Shown here: piece by piece, positions 28,820 to 38,721 of the stretch
How the letters are laid out: the number at the start of each line of letters is the position of its first letter
Position numbering within the stretch: the stretch's first letter is position 1
Origin: Schizochytrium sp. CCTCC M209059
Taxonomy: Eukaryota; Sar; Bigyra; Thraustochytrida; Thraustochytriidae
Assembly (NCBI GenBank): GCA_000818945.1
Contig: KN805378.1
Coordinates: 329,523 to 393,522, forward strand
Length of the DNA stretch: 64,000 nucleotides
Direction of reading: 5' to 3'
Program-made: the position numbers and the translations under genes
Notes under the pieces: model-generated
Told to the model about the DNA's origin: nothing
Databases searched by the model: none
What the model saw: the letters and a program-made list of their open reading frames with translations, nothing else

Positions 28820-30255
28820 CGTCCTTCTCTCGTCAGAAACCTCGTTGTCATCGGGACTTCTCCTACTCTTGAAAGAACTTTGGGTGTATCACTTTCGCTA
28901 GTTAGTATGAGTCAGCAATGAAGTTGTCAACGAGGGAAACGTACAGTCTTTTTAACATGATGATCAACGTCGTTCACGAGCTCGGGACTTTTCGTTGTTA
29001 TTTTCTTTCCTCCCAATATATGAATGGGCTGGCGATCTCTGCTTCCCAGCTAAGCAACGAAATACACAGTTGCGGCTTCCAGTCTAGCGTGCGATGACCG
29101 TGCGGTCAGTCTCTTTCGTTATGAACGTGTCTTCAAGCCCTCGCGACCCTTTCGTGTTCGCCCAAGGCCACTCACACGCGCAGCGCAGAACTGGATGGCT
29201 CCTTGTAGTATGGATGTTGCTCTCTCCTTTTCCACATATATTATATGGGTTCTGCAACTTGCACCTGCTGCTGCGTGCAATGAGCGGCTCTGTTCGCGGG
29301 CAAGACCGTTTGAGGTCTGCGAGCCCGTCTGTTCATTTTCGGTGCGATGCTGTTCGAACCGGTGCTTCTTTTACGTCGACTCTTTTCGGAGTGCACTTCT
29401 CCTTTCCCTGTCTGTGCCTTTTCATAACTTCTGCGCACACACACGCACACCTTCTACGCTACCTGCACACGCTCAAAACAGCGGAAAATGAAACGAAACA
29501 CCACTCAGCCGCTAGAGGAGACGCCCGCGCACAGCTAGCTAGCCGATATACCACTGTTGCGCATGCTTCGTAATAAAAATTGCCAGCCAGTTCTAGTCAT
29601 GCGCTTGATTCGCATCAAGAGGCACACCCATGTTTTACACATTGAAGAAGCACTTTTTTCTCAGAGAGGAACTTGTGATTGCGCATTTCGGGCCGGCGAC
29701 GACGTCTATACCTTCGGTGGGGATCAAGTAGAGTGTGAATCTGGCAATGGCAATGGAGGAAAAGAAAGAATTGAATGACAAACTTTACGTGAGACCTGCT
29801 GCATTAATAGTGAGGCCTCGTTCTAGTGAGCCTTGTTAAGCAGATACTATAGATAGATCTAGGCGTTGGGCTTAGAGGGCTGTTGACAAAGTTCGAAAGG
29901 CTTTCCAAAGCCAAACCCTTCTCGTCCTCGGGAACGGGATCGAAATTCAGTATAACAATGACAATTTCCTGATAAATATAGCGAAAATACGATAAGTCCT
30001 TCCTTAAGAAGAACCTATGAAATGGAAAACAGGATTACCATCCGTAGGCATAGACAAATCTGGGGTTAGGTGATATATTCATGATTTGCGCGAGTAGGGG
30101 GAGAGCAGAGGTGGTGATTCCTTATAAAAAAATCTCTTTGCACGTCGTCAGCGTTCGCCGCAGGATCGTAAGCATTGTAAGTACTTGAAAGAGTTATTGC
30201 GCCCACTACGTCCTTATTTCGAGCAGCGGTATAATGTACAGGAGGTAGAAAATAA
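28820..30255. other. Gene-poor AT-richer stretch
   Basis: 1.4 kb without a gene I can support. It must hold the MOB promoter at its left end and the 3' flank of the LRR gene at its right. A 159-codon open frame at 29094-29573 has His/Arg/Ser-rich, non-domain-like composition and is not called. AT content is visibly higher (for example 29960-30070). No tRNA-like cloverleaf noticed. Confidence 0.5.
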
Positions 30256-32415
30256 TTAGTCGTCGCATTCTCGGGGACCGGATTCGTACTCGCGTCCGCT
30301 GGGCCGGGACTTTTGCGACTTGAGGTTCTTCAAGAGCCAGCACCTAGATTGGCTACCTCGAAACGTCCAGTACACACAGTCCACTGTCTCTTGACAAAGA
30401 GAATGACACTCCTCAGCATTGGCGACGCCCGATGTAAAGGTCTTCTTGCTGGGCATTTTGATTTTTGAGCCCCGAAACTCGACATCACGCGAATAGCAGC
30501 CTTCCGTCGTAACCACAGGACTCAGAGTCGGCGCGGGCGTCGGATGCGCGCACTGCTCCTGAACCATGTCTAGAATCTCGGCAGCGAGGGTGTCGACGTC
30601 GTCCGTGTCATCCACGTCTGGCACCTGAAGGTACGAGGAGAGCGCACCTTGGGGCTCACGCGTCGCGTCACCCAACGGCACATAGATGACTACCAAACCA
30701 TCCGTTTCTGCGGCTTCAGCGACTGCATCCATCAGGCATTCATGTAGTGCTTCAGTAGTCGCATCGGCTATGCTGTCAATCTCCGAGCACAAGTCAAAGA
30801 CGAGCTCGGAGGTGGGATTGGAGACGCTGGAAGTGCCTTGCGTAAGAATAACCACAACGCGCGTAGCACTTGTCGACCTTTGATTACTTTCATGTAGGCC
30901 CACAGCATGAGAGAAGGCAAATGGCAGATTGGCATCCCATTCAGTACTGTGCTGCATCGAAGAAATGAGCTTCTGCGCTTTTTTGTAATTTTTGACATTA
31001 GGCAGGGGCTTGGATTTGACCACGTCATTGGCAAAGTTAAAAGCAGTAAATCGGTCCTGCGATGCGTCCTTGCCAATTTCCAGTCTGCTTGCAATAGCCT
31101 TGGCAATGTTTTGCGCATGCTCAAAATCTTGAAGTGAGGCATCCATCATGAGCACCACATCTGAAGGACTGCATTCCAGCGTTGGCGCTTGCGTCGGGCT
31201 CAATGTCGTGGGTGCTTCCGTCGGACTCTCGGATGGAGAGGGCGTCGGTCTTGGTGTCGGCATTTCTGTCGGAGACAGCGTCGGCCGCAGCGTCGTTGGC
31301 GCAGCTGTTGTGCCGTCGCAGAGCTCTGGATTTTTAAAGTCGTCGCCTCCCTCGACAAATTCAAAGTCTAAATCGGAGAGATCGGGCTGCGGACCGCAAA
31401 ACGGATTTCCCTGCACCCGGATCCAACGAAGGTTACTGAGGGCTGTGAACGAATCAGGAAGTTGCGTCAATAGGTTTGATGACACGTCCAAATATTCCAT
31501 ACTTTCCAGAGACCCAAACGAGGAAGGCAGTTCCGCCAGCAAATTGTTCGCAAGGAAAAGATCTGTCAACGAGAGGATATTGCCGAGCTCTGTCGGCAGC
31601 GATGAAAGAGCGTTGCCTTCAAAGTCCGCGTACTCGAGTGCAGAAAGTCGGTGAATCTTCTCGGGCAAAGAAACGAGGTTATTGTCCCAAAGGTCGAGTT
31701 CACGAAGCTTGGTGAGCGCTGTAAACCCTGATGGGAGCGCGGCTAGTTTGTTGCTACCTACATGGAGCGAGGTAAGCGAGGTCAGAGCAGAAATACCTAC
31801 TGGCAAGCTTTCCAGCCCGCATGACTCAATTTCTAGACGAGCAAGCTTGGACAGCTGCTTGATCGAGCTCGGAAGGCTTGAAAGGTTCGAATTATAGCTG
31901 ACCACCAGACGTGTCAGCAGACGAAGGCTGCCGAGTGATGATGGCAGTGCCGTCAGTTTGTTGCTCTGCATATTCAGTTTGCGCAAATTGGAGAGCGCAC
32001 TGATCTCCTCCGGGATCACGCTGAGCTCATTGCTTTTAAGCTTGAGGCGCGTAAGCGCCTTGAGCTTTTTAATGCTGGCCGGCAAAGCGACGAGATGATT
32101 CGAGGACAGATCTAGGCTCTTGAGGTTTGTCAACTGTGAGATTGAATCCGGCACAGAATCAAGCCAGCTGTCACGTATGCCCAAGTCTTCGAGGGCCGTG
32201 AATGCCTCGAGGTCCGGAAAGTCCACTACATCATGACAAGAGATCCAGGTGGTATCTGTGGCGTAGTCGCTCAGATCGCAAATTCCTGGCGAGTCGATTC
32301 CATCATCGTCGCTGCTGTATTCACTCTCCTCGAGCTGCTCGCAGTCGCACCAGACCGCTTGCGCATGACGCACATTCCAGCTCGCGAGGACCGCGAGCAC
32401 AAGCGTCCTTCGCAT
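30256..32415 (-). CDS. Secreted LRR, vWA-like and PAN/apple-domain protein
   Basis: 719 aa from ATG 32415. A signal peptide is likely at 1-20 (MRRTLVLAVLASWNVRHAQA). Residues about 60-345 hold roughly 12 leucine-rich repeats of the xxLPxxxxxLxxLxxLxLxxNxL type. A Thr/Pro/Ser-rich mucin-like linker (about 370-415, repeats of PTxxPT) follows. Next is a vWA-like domain (DVVLMMDASLQDF ... TRVVVILTQGTSS); its MIDAS would be D-x-S-x-S but reads DASLQ, so metal binding may be impaired. The last 90 residues (CYSRDVEFRGSKI ... CHSLCQETVDCVYWTF ... CWLL) look like a PAN/apple module. There is no C-terminal membrane span. Likely an extracellular adhesion or wall protein; the ligand is unknown. Confidence 0.88.
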   Translation of the reverse strand: MRRTLVLAVLASWNVRHAQAVWCDCEQLEESEYSSDDDGIDSPGICDLSDYATDTTWISCHDVVDFPDLEAFTALEDLGIRDSWLDSVPDSISQLTNLKSLDLSSNHLVALPASIKKLKALTRLKLKSNELSVIPEEISALSNLRKLNMQSNKLTALPSSLGSLRLLTRLVVSYNSNLSSLPSSIKQLSKLARLEIESCGLESLPVGISALTSLTSLHVGSNKLAALPSGFTALTKLRELDLWDNNLVSLPEKIHRLSALEYADFEGNALSSLPTELGNILSLTDLFLANNLLAELPSSFGSLESMEYLDVSSNLLTQLPDSFTALSNLRWIRVQGNPFCGPQPDLSDLDFEFVEGGDDFKNPELCDGTTAAPTTLRPTLSPTEMPTPRPTPSPSESPTEAPTTLSPTQAPTLECSPSDVVLMMDASLQDFEHAQNIAKAIASRLEIGKDASQDRFTAFNFANDVVKSKPLPNVKNYKKAQKLISSMQHSTEWDANLPFAFSHAVGLHESNQRSTSATRVVVILTQGTSSVSNPTSELVFDLCSEIDSIADATTEALHECLMDAVAEAAETDGLVVIYVPLGDATREPQGALSSYLQVPDVDDTDDVDTLAAEILDMVQEQCAHPTPAPTLSPVVTTEGCYSRDVEFRGSKIKMPSKKTFTSGVANAEECHSLCQETVDCVYWTFRGSQSRCWLLKNLKSQKSRPSGREYESGPRECDD

Positions 32416-33727
32416 GATGATGGCTTCACGCCGCTCTGACCTTTGATCTATCTCCGAGTGCTTGCCAGCTCGCTCGCACTCAAGCTCGCCCTCAAACTGG
32501 CACGCTCGCTTTCAAACTTTCAAGCAATGTCTTTCCGTTCGGGAAATGGTTTCCTGGTCCGGCCACTCGGCGATCATCGGAGCGCGCGGAGCCCGACCTC
32601 ACTCACTCATTATACATACATGCGTTCCTTCATTCCTTCATTCAATCACCTTCAGAAACGAATGGGCCCTCCTCCTCCACATTCCACTGACAGCGGGAGA
32701 CTGTCCTACTCTACGCGCGCACACACCTCCGCAACCACCTTCATGCCAACTATCTCCGTTTCCCCCCTTTTTCCCTTTCCCTTTGGTTCCATTCCGGAGC
32801 GACAGTTTCATCTAGCACCCAAGCAGACGCGCGCATTCGTTCATCCCTTTCCCCGCTCCCCACGAGGCCTCGCCGCGACTTCCTTCCTCTGCTCGAGCTC
32901 CTCGGAGAGCGCCTTGAAGAGCGCGGAGAGCGCCTTGAAGAGCGCTGAGAGCGCCTTGAAGAGCGCCTTGTAGAGCGCGTTGGAGAGCGCTGAGAGCGCC
33001 CCGCGCCCAGCCTGCCAGCCCGCCAGCCTCGCCGCGCCGCGCCCAGCCGCGCCAGCCTCGCCGCGCCAGCCTCGCCGCGCCAGGCCGGGCCCGCGCGTCC
33101 CGCCGCGGGGCGTGTTCGGCGGCGCGGCGCGGACTCCGCGCACCCGCGGAAGACCCGCCGCGCGAGACCTGGGAGCGCGTGCAGCCGCAGAGGCAGGCAG
33201 TCGTAACAGCCGCGATGCCCCCGGGCGGTGAAACGGACCGGACACCGCGGCGAGGCGAGGCGCGGTCGGCGGAGAGCACCGGATCGCTGGAGAGGCCAAG
33301 GGCTCGCAGCGCGGGAGGCGGAAGAGGACCGAGACGGAAACGTGCTCAGCGACGAGCTATGGCGTCCACGGTAGAGAGAGTTTCACGGCAGCGAGGGAAA
33401 CGCCTTCGGCCAGGCGGGCCCTTAGCGGTGTGGAGAGCCTTTTCGGGGGTGGGTCGTAGGAATGGGGAAAAGGAAAATTGGCATGAGGTGAAGTTCTTGT
33501 GCGGGCGAGGGCGAGGACAAGATCCCAGGACCCCACGCGCGCTGCCTTCCGCGCGACTTTCCCCTCAATTCTGCCCTCGATTCTGCCTGCCCTCGTTCCC
33601 CTCTCTCGCAGCGATGACTCTGCAGAATATGCATTAATTACTTAATGGCACCATACGTACGATGGCGCCGCGCGCCCAAAACTCACCGGATAAATTTATG
33701 TTGGGACAGGGACTGACTAGTCTAGGC
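32416..33727. other. Repeat-rich GC region between LRR and HECT genes
   Basis: 1.3 kb holding the LRR promoter (right of 32415) and the HECT 3' flank. It contains a 21-bp tandem repeat (32904-32966, degenerate to 33000) and a GCCAGCCTCGCCGCGCC-type repeat at about 33000-33090. No gene is supported; minus-strand frames across the 21-bp unit give ALSALFK heptads that look like repeat translation. Confidence 0.5.
32904..33000. repeat. 21-bp tandem repeat
   Basis: Three near-identical copies of GGAGAGCGCCTTGAAGAGCGC (32904-32924, 32925-32945, 32946-32966), the third differing at its first base, then degenerate partial copies to about 33000. Confidence 0.92.
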
Positions 33728-36700
33728 CTACATGGTGCCAAAGCCTTCGGCGTGATCTATGGCGAGTAAGAGCTTACGCTCGAGGTCATCCTTGGTGGTG
33801 TACGCGGGCAGAATAAGGTAGTTGAAGCACGTGGAAGATGTCGGAAGCTGGTTGGCGTTGTTGTTCTTGGAAATAGTGAGCTGGAGCGAGCGCAAACCGC
33901 GGATGGGCACGCGATCTGAACCAGTAGTGAACTGGAGGAAACGCTTTTTTTGCTCCTCGGTGAACTCGCTCACGACCTCCCAAAACAAAGAGATTGTTGG
34001 ACTGTCCGCGTCATAGCCCTCGTAGCGGCACGAGGAGCGCAAATCTGCAAAGTCGAGCTTGTCGCTCGTATTGCCGCAGAGCAAAAGCTCCATCTCGGCC
34101 GGCTTGAACACCCGCAGAAAAGTATTTTCGCAGACGAGGTAGAAACCCTTGTTGAATGGCCGGAAAAGGTGTTCTACGGACCGATTCAAGTGATAGTCAA
34201 CATAGAGCCGCACGTATTCGGCACGGTTCTCGTTCGTGACGGCCTTGTTTGCGCCGTCTGGAACCAGATCCACGGTCTTGATTTCGCCAAATGCCTCGTA
34301 CGAGACCTGGAAGTTGCGGCAAAAGATTTGTTCGACGTCGCCATCAAAGGCAAGCAAGTCCTCAAGTCCTTTGGCAAGCTGGGGACTCAGGTCTTTCAGG
34401 TCATCGAGCGTTGGCGAAACGCCAAGAAGCTTCTTGTACATGGCGCTGGGGAACGTAAGATCCAGAATCACACCGTTGAAAATGGCAAGACCCAGGATAA
34501 CACCCACCAACTCAAACTTGAGGCTTGGCTCAAATGTGTTCGGATTGAACCAAAGCTTGCGGCTGTCCTCGTCCATGCTGAACATACCAAAGTTGGGGTC
34601 CAACAGCTGTCGGACCATGAGCAAAAAGAACTCCTTTTGCACACCGCCCTCATCCACCCCTTCCTCGCCCACGAATTCTACACGAAGCGAGCGCTTGAAC
34701 TCTTCTGGCCTGGAACGCGCGATGATGTCGAGGACATCGTCCACAAGATGGTCGCGGCGTACCCGAATTGCGAAGATTGGCAGCATGGGGCGCATTCGAG
34801 CAATGCGCAAGGAATTTCCCTGCATGAGTTGCTGCGCGCGCGCCTCAAGCTGCAAGAGCCGAGCCTTGCTTCCAGGGTCGAGCATGAATGCATTTTCGCA
34901 GAATGATGTCTTGCGTCCATTCTGTGCGTGATTTGTCAGGGTGCCCTGTTGCTCATCGAAATGCTTCTTGAGCCACGTTCGCAGATCGTCGCTCAGAAAA
35001 TAGTCATCTTCGGTTGCAAGCTCATTCACAGCACTATTGTAAAACTCCGTGTAGTCCTCAATAAAGGGCGTCTCTGCTGCGTCGTTGGCGTCATGAAGCT
35101 CGCTCAGGAGCACGATGCCCTCCTCGAGGTAAGCATAGTCCACCTCGGCCCCGCTCTCCGAGCCCATAGTCGCTGCCAGTGTAATGTACATTTGCGTCTG
35201 CATCACGAGACGCACGAGATACTCATCTGAGCACTTGTTGCGAAGGAACCACCGCAGGTGCTCTAGCGTCGCAGATGGGCCCTTGGTCAGTGCCTTGAGC
35301 AGATTTGATTCCGTTGTGAGCAGATCCGGATCGTACTGGAAAGCCTCGTATTCTAAAGCCACCAGTGATGGAATGATACGCCTCTTATTGCTCCGCGTGA
35401 AAGGGTACGACAGCTGCGAGGCCAGCCCGCGCAGCGCCGTGCGGAGAGCATTGTCAACGAGCCCCTCCTCATCGTGGACACCTGCCAGTGTCTCAAATAC
35501 CTGCGCGGCCATGGCCAAGTCTGGCTCCTCGTCGCCAGTGCGAAAGGCAGCAATCAGGTGCAACGGGTCGCTAAAGACGGCGCCGACACGACGAATCAAA
35601 GGCCGCAGCGCATCGATGCCCGTGGCACTCCCTGACACCCCACTTGCTTTCTCAACGAGCTCCGAAAGCTCGGCCAGCGTGAAAACAGGTCCCGAGAGGG
35701 GCTCGTCAGCGGGCTCGGGGGGAGCTTGCGCGGCCGTTGATGGTGGTGCATTTGAAGTTTCCGCCGACAAAGATGTCTCCATTGGCGCGGAAGACGATGG
35801 AGACGATGCGTCTACGGAAGGCGTTTTCGGTGCTGGTGGTGGGGACGAAGGCTGCTCGACCCTCTCGACCTCGGCGTCTGCCATGGGCACGTCATCATTC
35901 GTCTTTGCAAGGTCTTGTTCATTCTCGTTTTCAGTATTTTCTTTTTCTTTCGCGCCCCCGTTGTCTTTTTCAGTATCTTCTTCTTCTTCTTCTTCTTCTT
36001 CTTCTTCTTCTTCTTCTTCTTCTTCTTCTTCTTCTTCTTCTTCTTCTTCTTCTTCTTCTTCTTCTTCTTCTTCTTCTTCTTCTTCTTCTTCTTCTTCTTC
36101 TTCTTCTTCTTCTTCTTCTTCTTCTTCTTCTTCTTCTTCTTCTTCTTCTTCTTCTTCTTCTTCTTCTTCTTCTTCTTCTTCTTCTTCTTCTTCTTCTTCT
36201 TCTTCTTCTTCTTCTTCTTCTTCTTCTTCTTCTTCTTCTTCTTCTTCTTCTTCTTCTTCTTCTTCTTCTTCTTCTTCTTCTTCTTCTTCTTCTTCTTCTT
36301 CTTCTTCTTCTTCTTCTTCTTCTTCTTCTTCTTCTTCTTCTTCTTCTTCTTCTTCTTCTTCTTCTTCTTCTTCTTCTTCTTCTTCTTCTTCTTCTTCTTC
36401 TTCTTCTTCTTCTTCTTCTTCTTCTTCTTCTTCTTCTTCTTCTTCTTCTTCTTCTTCTTCTTCTTCTTCTTCTTCTTCTTCTTCTTCTTCTTCTTCTTCT
36501 TCTTCTTCTTCTTTGTTGTCATCTTCCTCGTCGTTGTTGCTATCGTCGTCATCGTCGTTGTCGGCCGCTTTTTCGGCCCCGACACTGCCCCGCTTTATAC
36601 CCTCGAGCGCAAGAGCTGCAGCTTTCGTGGGATCAATGCCTTTGGCCACATAGCCGTCAAACGCGCGCTGGAATTCCAATCGTATATCCTTCTCTCGCGC

Positions 36701-36808
36701 GTCATCGCCGGCCCGAGTTGTCGAGGCCGAGGCTGAAGACGCCGAGCCCGACGACGTCGAGGCCGAGGCCGAGGCCCCCGGCGTCTTGTTATCCTCGTCG
36801 ACCTCCAT
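33728..36808 (-). CDS. HECT-type E3 ubiquitin ligase (UBE3A/HECTD2-like) with poly-Glu tract
   Basis: 1026 aa from the first ATG (36808). HECT ligases accept ubiquitin on a Cys before passing it to substrate. The catalytic Cys lies in SSTCFNYLILP (about C994), and the end HAEGFGTM resembles the UBE3A tail (YAKGFGML). Upstream are RVEFVGEEGVDEGGVQKEFF, LWFNPNTFEPSLKFELVG and FNGVILDLTFP of the HECT N-lobe. Residues 100-277 are 178 consecutive Glu, all GAA codons, set in an acidic Asp/Asn/Glu region, followed by Ser/Pro-rich sequence and a helical middle (about 380-640). No AZUL zinc finger is seen. The poly-Glu stretch is likely length-variable. Shares a 451-base divergent promoter region with the ankyrin gene. 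Confidence 0.95.
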   Translation of the reverse strand: MEVDEDNKTPGASASASTSSGSASSASASTTRAGDDAREKDIRLEFQRAFDGYVAKGIDPTKAAALALEGIKRGSVGAEKAADNDDDDDSNNDEEDDNKEEEEEEEEEEEEEEEEEEEEEEEEEEEEEEEEEEEEEEEEEEEEEEEEEEEEEEEEEEEEEEEEEEEEEEEEEEEEEEEEEEEEEEEEEEEEEEEEEEEEEEEEEEEEEEEEEEEEEEEEEEEEEEEEEEEEEEEEEEEEEEEEEEEEEEEEEEEEEEEEEEEEEEEEEEEEEEEEEEDTEKDNGGAKEKENTENENEQDLAKTNDDVPMADAEVERVEQPSSPPPAPKTPSVDASSPSSSAPMETSLSAETSNAPPSTAAQAPPEPADEPLSGPVFTLAELSELVEKASGVSGSATGIDALRPLIRRVGAVFSDPLHLIAAFRTGDEEPDLAMAAQVFETLAGVHDEEGLVDNALRTALRGLASQLSYPFTRSNKRRIIPSLVALEYEAFQYDPDLLTTESNLLKALTKGPSATLEHLRWFLRNKCSDEYLVRLVMQTQMYITLAATMGSESGAEVDYAYLEEGIVLLSELHDANDAAETPFIEDYTEFYNSAVNELATEDDYFLSDDLRTWLKKHFDEQQGTLTNHAQNGRKTSFCENAFMLDPGSKARLLQLEARAQQLMQGNSLRIARMRPMLPIFAIRVRRDHLVDDVLDIIARSRPEEFKRSLRVEFVGEEGVDEGGVQKEFFLLMVRQLLDPNFGMFSMDEDSRKLWFNPNTFEPSLKFELVGVILGLAIFNGVILDLTFPSAMYKKLLGVSPTLDDLKDLSPQLAKGLEDLLAFDGDVEQIFCRNFQVSYEAFGEIKTVDLVPDGANKAVTNENRAEYVRLYVDYHLNRSVEHLFRPFNKGFYLVCENTFLRVFKPAEMELLLCGNTSDKLDFADLRSSCRYEGYDADSPTISLFWEVVSEFTEEQKKRFLQFTTGSDRVPIRGLRSLQLTISKNNNANQLPTSSTCFNYLILPAYTTKDDLERKLLLAIDHAEGFGTM
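35978..36511. repeat. (TTC)n / (GAA)n triplet array, 178 uninterrupted units
   Basis: Pure triplet repeat of 534 bases inside the HECT gene; on the coding strand it is GAA. The array is in frame and contains no interruptions in the given sequence. Polypurine GAA runs of this length are known to form triplex structures (as at human FXN). Confidence 0.98.
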
Positions 36809-37259
36809 CCTTACGCGACACGCTCGAAACCCCGAAAAGGCGAGAAGCACAAACAGGCAACCTGCCTGTGCGCGCCACGCGGTCACGACCGCCGCTCTCT
36901 CGCTCTCTCGCTCGCTTGCTCGCTTGCTCGCTGCACAGCGGCAGGCCTTTTCGATGTTTGTTCGTCTCCGTTTTTCTCCGCGGAAAAACGGTGGCCCAGT
37001 TGAAGATACGAAGAAGCTCCACTCTCTCCCTTCGCGTGCGCAAGCAGACCCGAATCGCCTGAGCGACGGACGCCTGTCGCCTCGTGCCCGCGACCCCGGC
37101 TCGGCTGCGAGCTGCGTTGCGCGGCACAGCGCGGCTTCGGTGCTTTACTCGTGCAAGCGTCGCGCGCGCAAGCTAGGTTGGCGCTAGCGGGCGGGCAAGG
37201 CTGGCTGCTGCTCGTACGTCGTACGTCACACGCCGTACGGATACTCACTCTACCACACC
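36809..37259. promoter_or_regulatory. Divergent promoter region, HECT/ankyrin
   Basis: 451 bases between head-to-head starts. It contains CTCGCTCTCTCGCTCGCTTGCTCGCTTGCTCGCTG (about 36898-36932) and a CGTACGTCGTACGTCACACGCCGTACGG block (37213-37240) just upstream of the ankyrin start, with three CGTACG-like words. Confidence 0.45.
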
Positions 37260-38333
37260 ATGGAGGTCGTAGACCCCGTGGTGCGCGCCCTGCGCGAGTG
37301 TGGCGTGAACATTGATGATGAGCGGCAGCGGCGCCAACTCACACCCGTGCATCGCGCCATTGTGCTGGACCAGATCGACCTTCTCGGCGAGTTCCGCGAT
37401 AACATCGACGCCAGGGACGCCTTTGGGTACACGCCACTGCACCTCGCTGTGCTATGCGCAAGCCTCGAGGGCGTGCGCGACCTCCTCGCACTGGGCGCCG
37501 ACCCAAATATTCAAGACAAAACATTGGACGGCTATACTCCGCTACACATTGCCTGCAAAGAGGGAAACTACTCGATGGCGGATGCTCTCCTCGGCGCACA
37601 CGTTGACATTGACCTCCCTTCGCGCAGGCACGGGACAGCCTTGCACCTTGCGACCCGATCTGGCAACGCCAGACTTGTTGCCTTGCTTGTCAAGCTCGTC
37701 GGAGCCAACATCAATGCCAAGGACGCCAACGGCCGCCGACCTCTACATTTTGTGGCCCTCGAGCCAGCATCGTTTGTAGAAGTTAGCCCTGATCGGCAAC
37801 CCGGTCGCCAGCCGCGCTCGCTTTTACCAGAGCTGTTGAGCGGCAAGACCAAACCAGAGATTGACGTGCGCGACAACGAAGGGTGCACGCCTCTCCACTA
37901 CGCCGCCATGACGGGCAATGCCATGGTTCTCGCCAAGCTTATTCAACTCAAGGCTGATGTCAATGCACGCGACGCCCAGGAGCGTACGCCGCTTCATTAT
38001 GCCGTTTGCGGCGACTCTGTGGCCGTGGATTCTGGGGCAGCTTCGTGCGTGCAGCTGCTTCTTCAAGCCAATGCTGCTATTGATGCTCGAGACGCGTTGG
38101 GGCAAACGCCTCAAGATGTTTTGCAAATTATTCTCGAGTCGCGACGCTGGCGAAAGAGCGAGGAAACAGTCCTGAAAGTGGCCAAGAGTCGTCTCAAGAA
38201 AGCGCACGAGTTGCAGATGGAGTCCGCCCGTGCCGAGCTTGCTGCGCAGCAAGCCGCGGACAAGCTCTTGCAGGAAGAGAATCTGCTTGGCGCGAATCGA
38301 GGCTCTCGCAAATCATCTGCGCGGCGCAAGTAA
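37260..38333 (+). CDS. Ankyrin-repeat protein
   Basis: 357 aa from ATG 37260 (CACCATGG context). About seven ankyrin repeats fill residues 25-285, with clear GYTPLHLAVLCAS, GYTPLHIACKEGN, GTALHLATRSGN, GCTPLHYAAMTGN and RTPLHYAVCGD cores; the fifth carries an insert of about 30 residues (EVSPDRQPGRQPRS). The C-terminal 70 residues are a charged, Ala/Lys/Glu-rich helix ending in a basic tail (SRKSSARRK). No other domain is present, so it is probably a protein-binding scaffold; the partner cannot be inferred. Confidence 0.92.
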   Translation: MEVVDPVVRALRECGVNIDDERQRRQLTPVHRAIVLDQIDLLGEFRDNIDARDAFGYTPLHLAVLCASLEGVRDLLALGADPNIQDKTLDGYTPLHIACKEGNYSMADALLGAHVDIDLPSRRHGTALHLATRSGNARLVALLVKLVGANINAKDANGRRPLHFVALEPASFVEVSPDRQPGRQPRSLLPELLSGKTKPEIDVRDNEGCTPLHYAAMTGNAMVLAKLIQLKADVNARDAQERTPLHYAVCGDSVAVDSGAASCVQLLLQANAAIDARDALGQTPQDVLQIILESRRWRKSEETVLKVAKSRLKKAHELQMESARAELAAQQAADKLLQEENLLGANRGSRKSSARRK

Positions 38334-38721
38334 ACTGTATAAAAAATCCAGAACAAGACCTGCTTTCGTTCTTCAGATTCTTTGGTCGTCGACCAAGATG
38401 ACGATTTAGACCTCAGCTTAGTGTTTTCTCAGAAACACTCTATCCAACTTCGTATCCACAGTCTGCCAAAAGCACAACAACCAAAAGCATAGAGTGTAGA
38501 CAGACATTCTGTTCGAGTGAAGATGCAGTGGTCACCTCCTTAGAAGGGGCAACGTGTTTGGTTCCAGCAACAGCAGCAGCACCACCACCACCACCACCAC
38601 CACCACCGCCACCACCACCACCACCACTAGCAACACCAGCAGCAACACCACCACCACTACCACCACCAGCATTCGCGTCAAACATAAAATCTGCATTTAT
38701 TGTGAAAGAATTTCAAGATGA
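38334..38721. other. Convergent 3' intergenic region with (ACC)n
   Basis: 388 bases between the ankyrin and Maf stop codons. A CAGCAGCAGCACC then (ACC)n run extends about 38570-38670 with AGC interruptions. Frames across it give poly-Pro or poly-Gly and are not genes. Confidence 0.7.

Noticed and set aside
29341..29370. TTCGAACC word resembling a tRNA B box
   Set aside because: No matching A box or acceptor-stem pairing found around it.
29094..29573. 159-codon plus-strand frame with a hydrophobic segment
   Set aside because: Irregular composition, no recognisable domain, not flanked by convincing signals; left uncalled.
32904..33000. Possible CRISPR-like array
   Set aside because: Copies are directly abutting 21-bp tandem units without spacers, in a eukaryotic genome.
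32841..33299. Minus-strand 152-codon frame with ALSALFK heptads
   Set aside because: Arg/Gly/Ala-rich remainder and dependence on the tandem repeat indicate non-coding origin.
35737..37062. Poly-Leu, poly-Ser, poly-Phe and poly-Lys frames across the TTC array
   Set aside because: Alternative-frame readings of the triplet repeat within the HECT gene.
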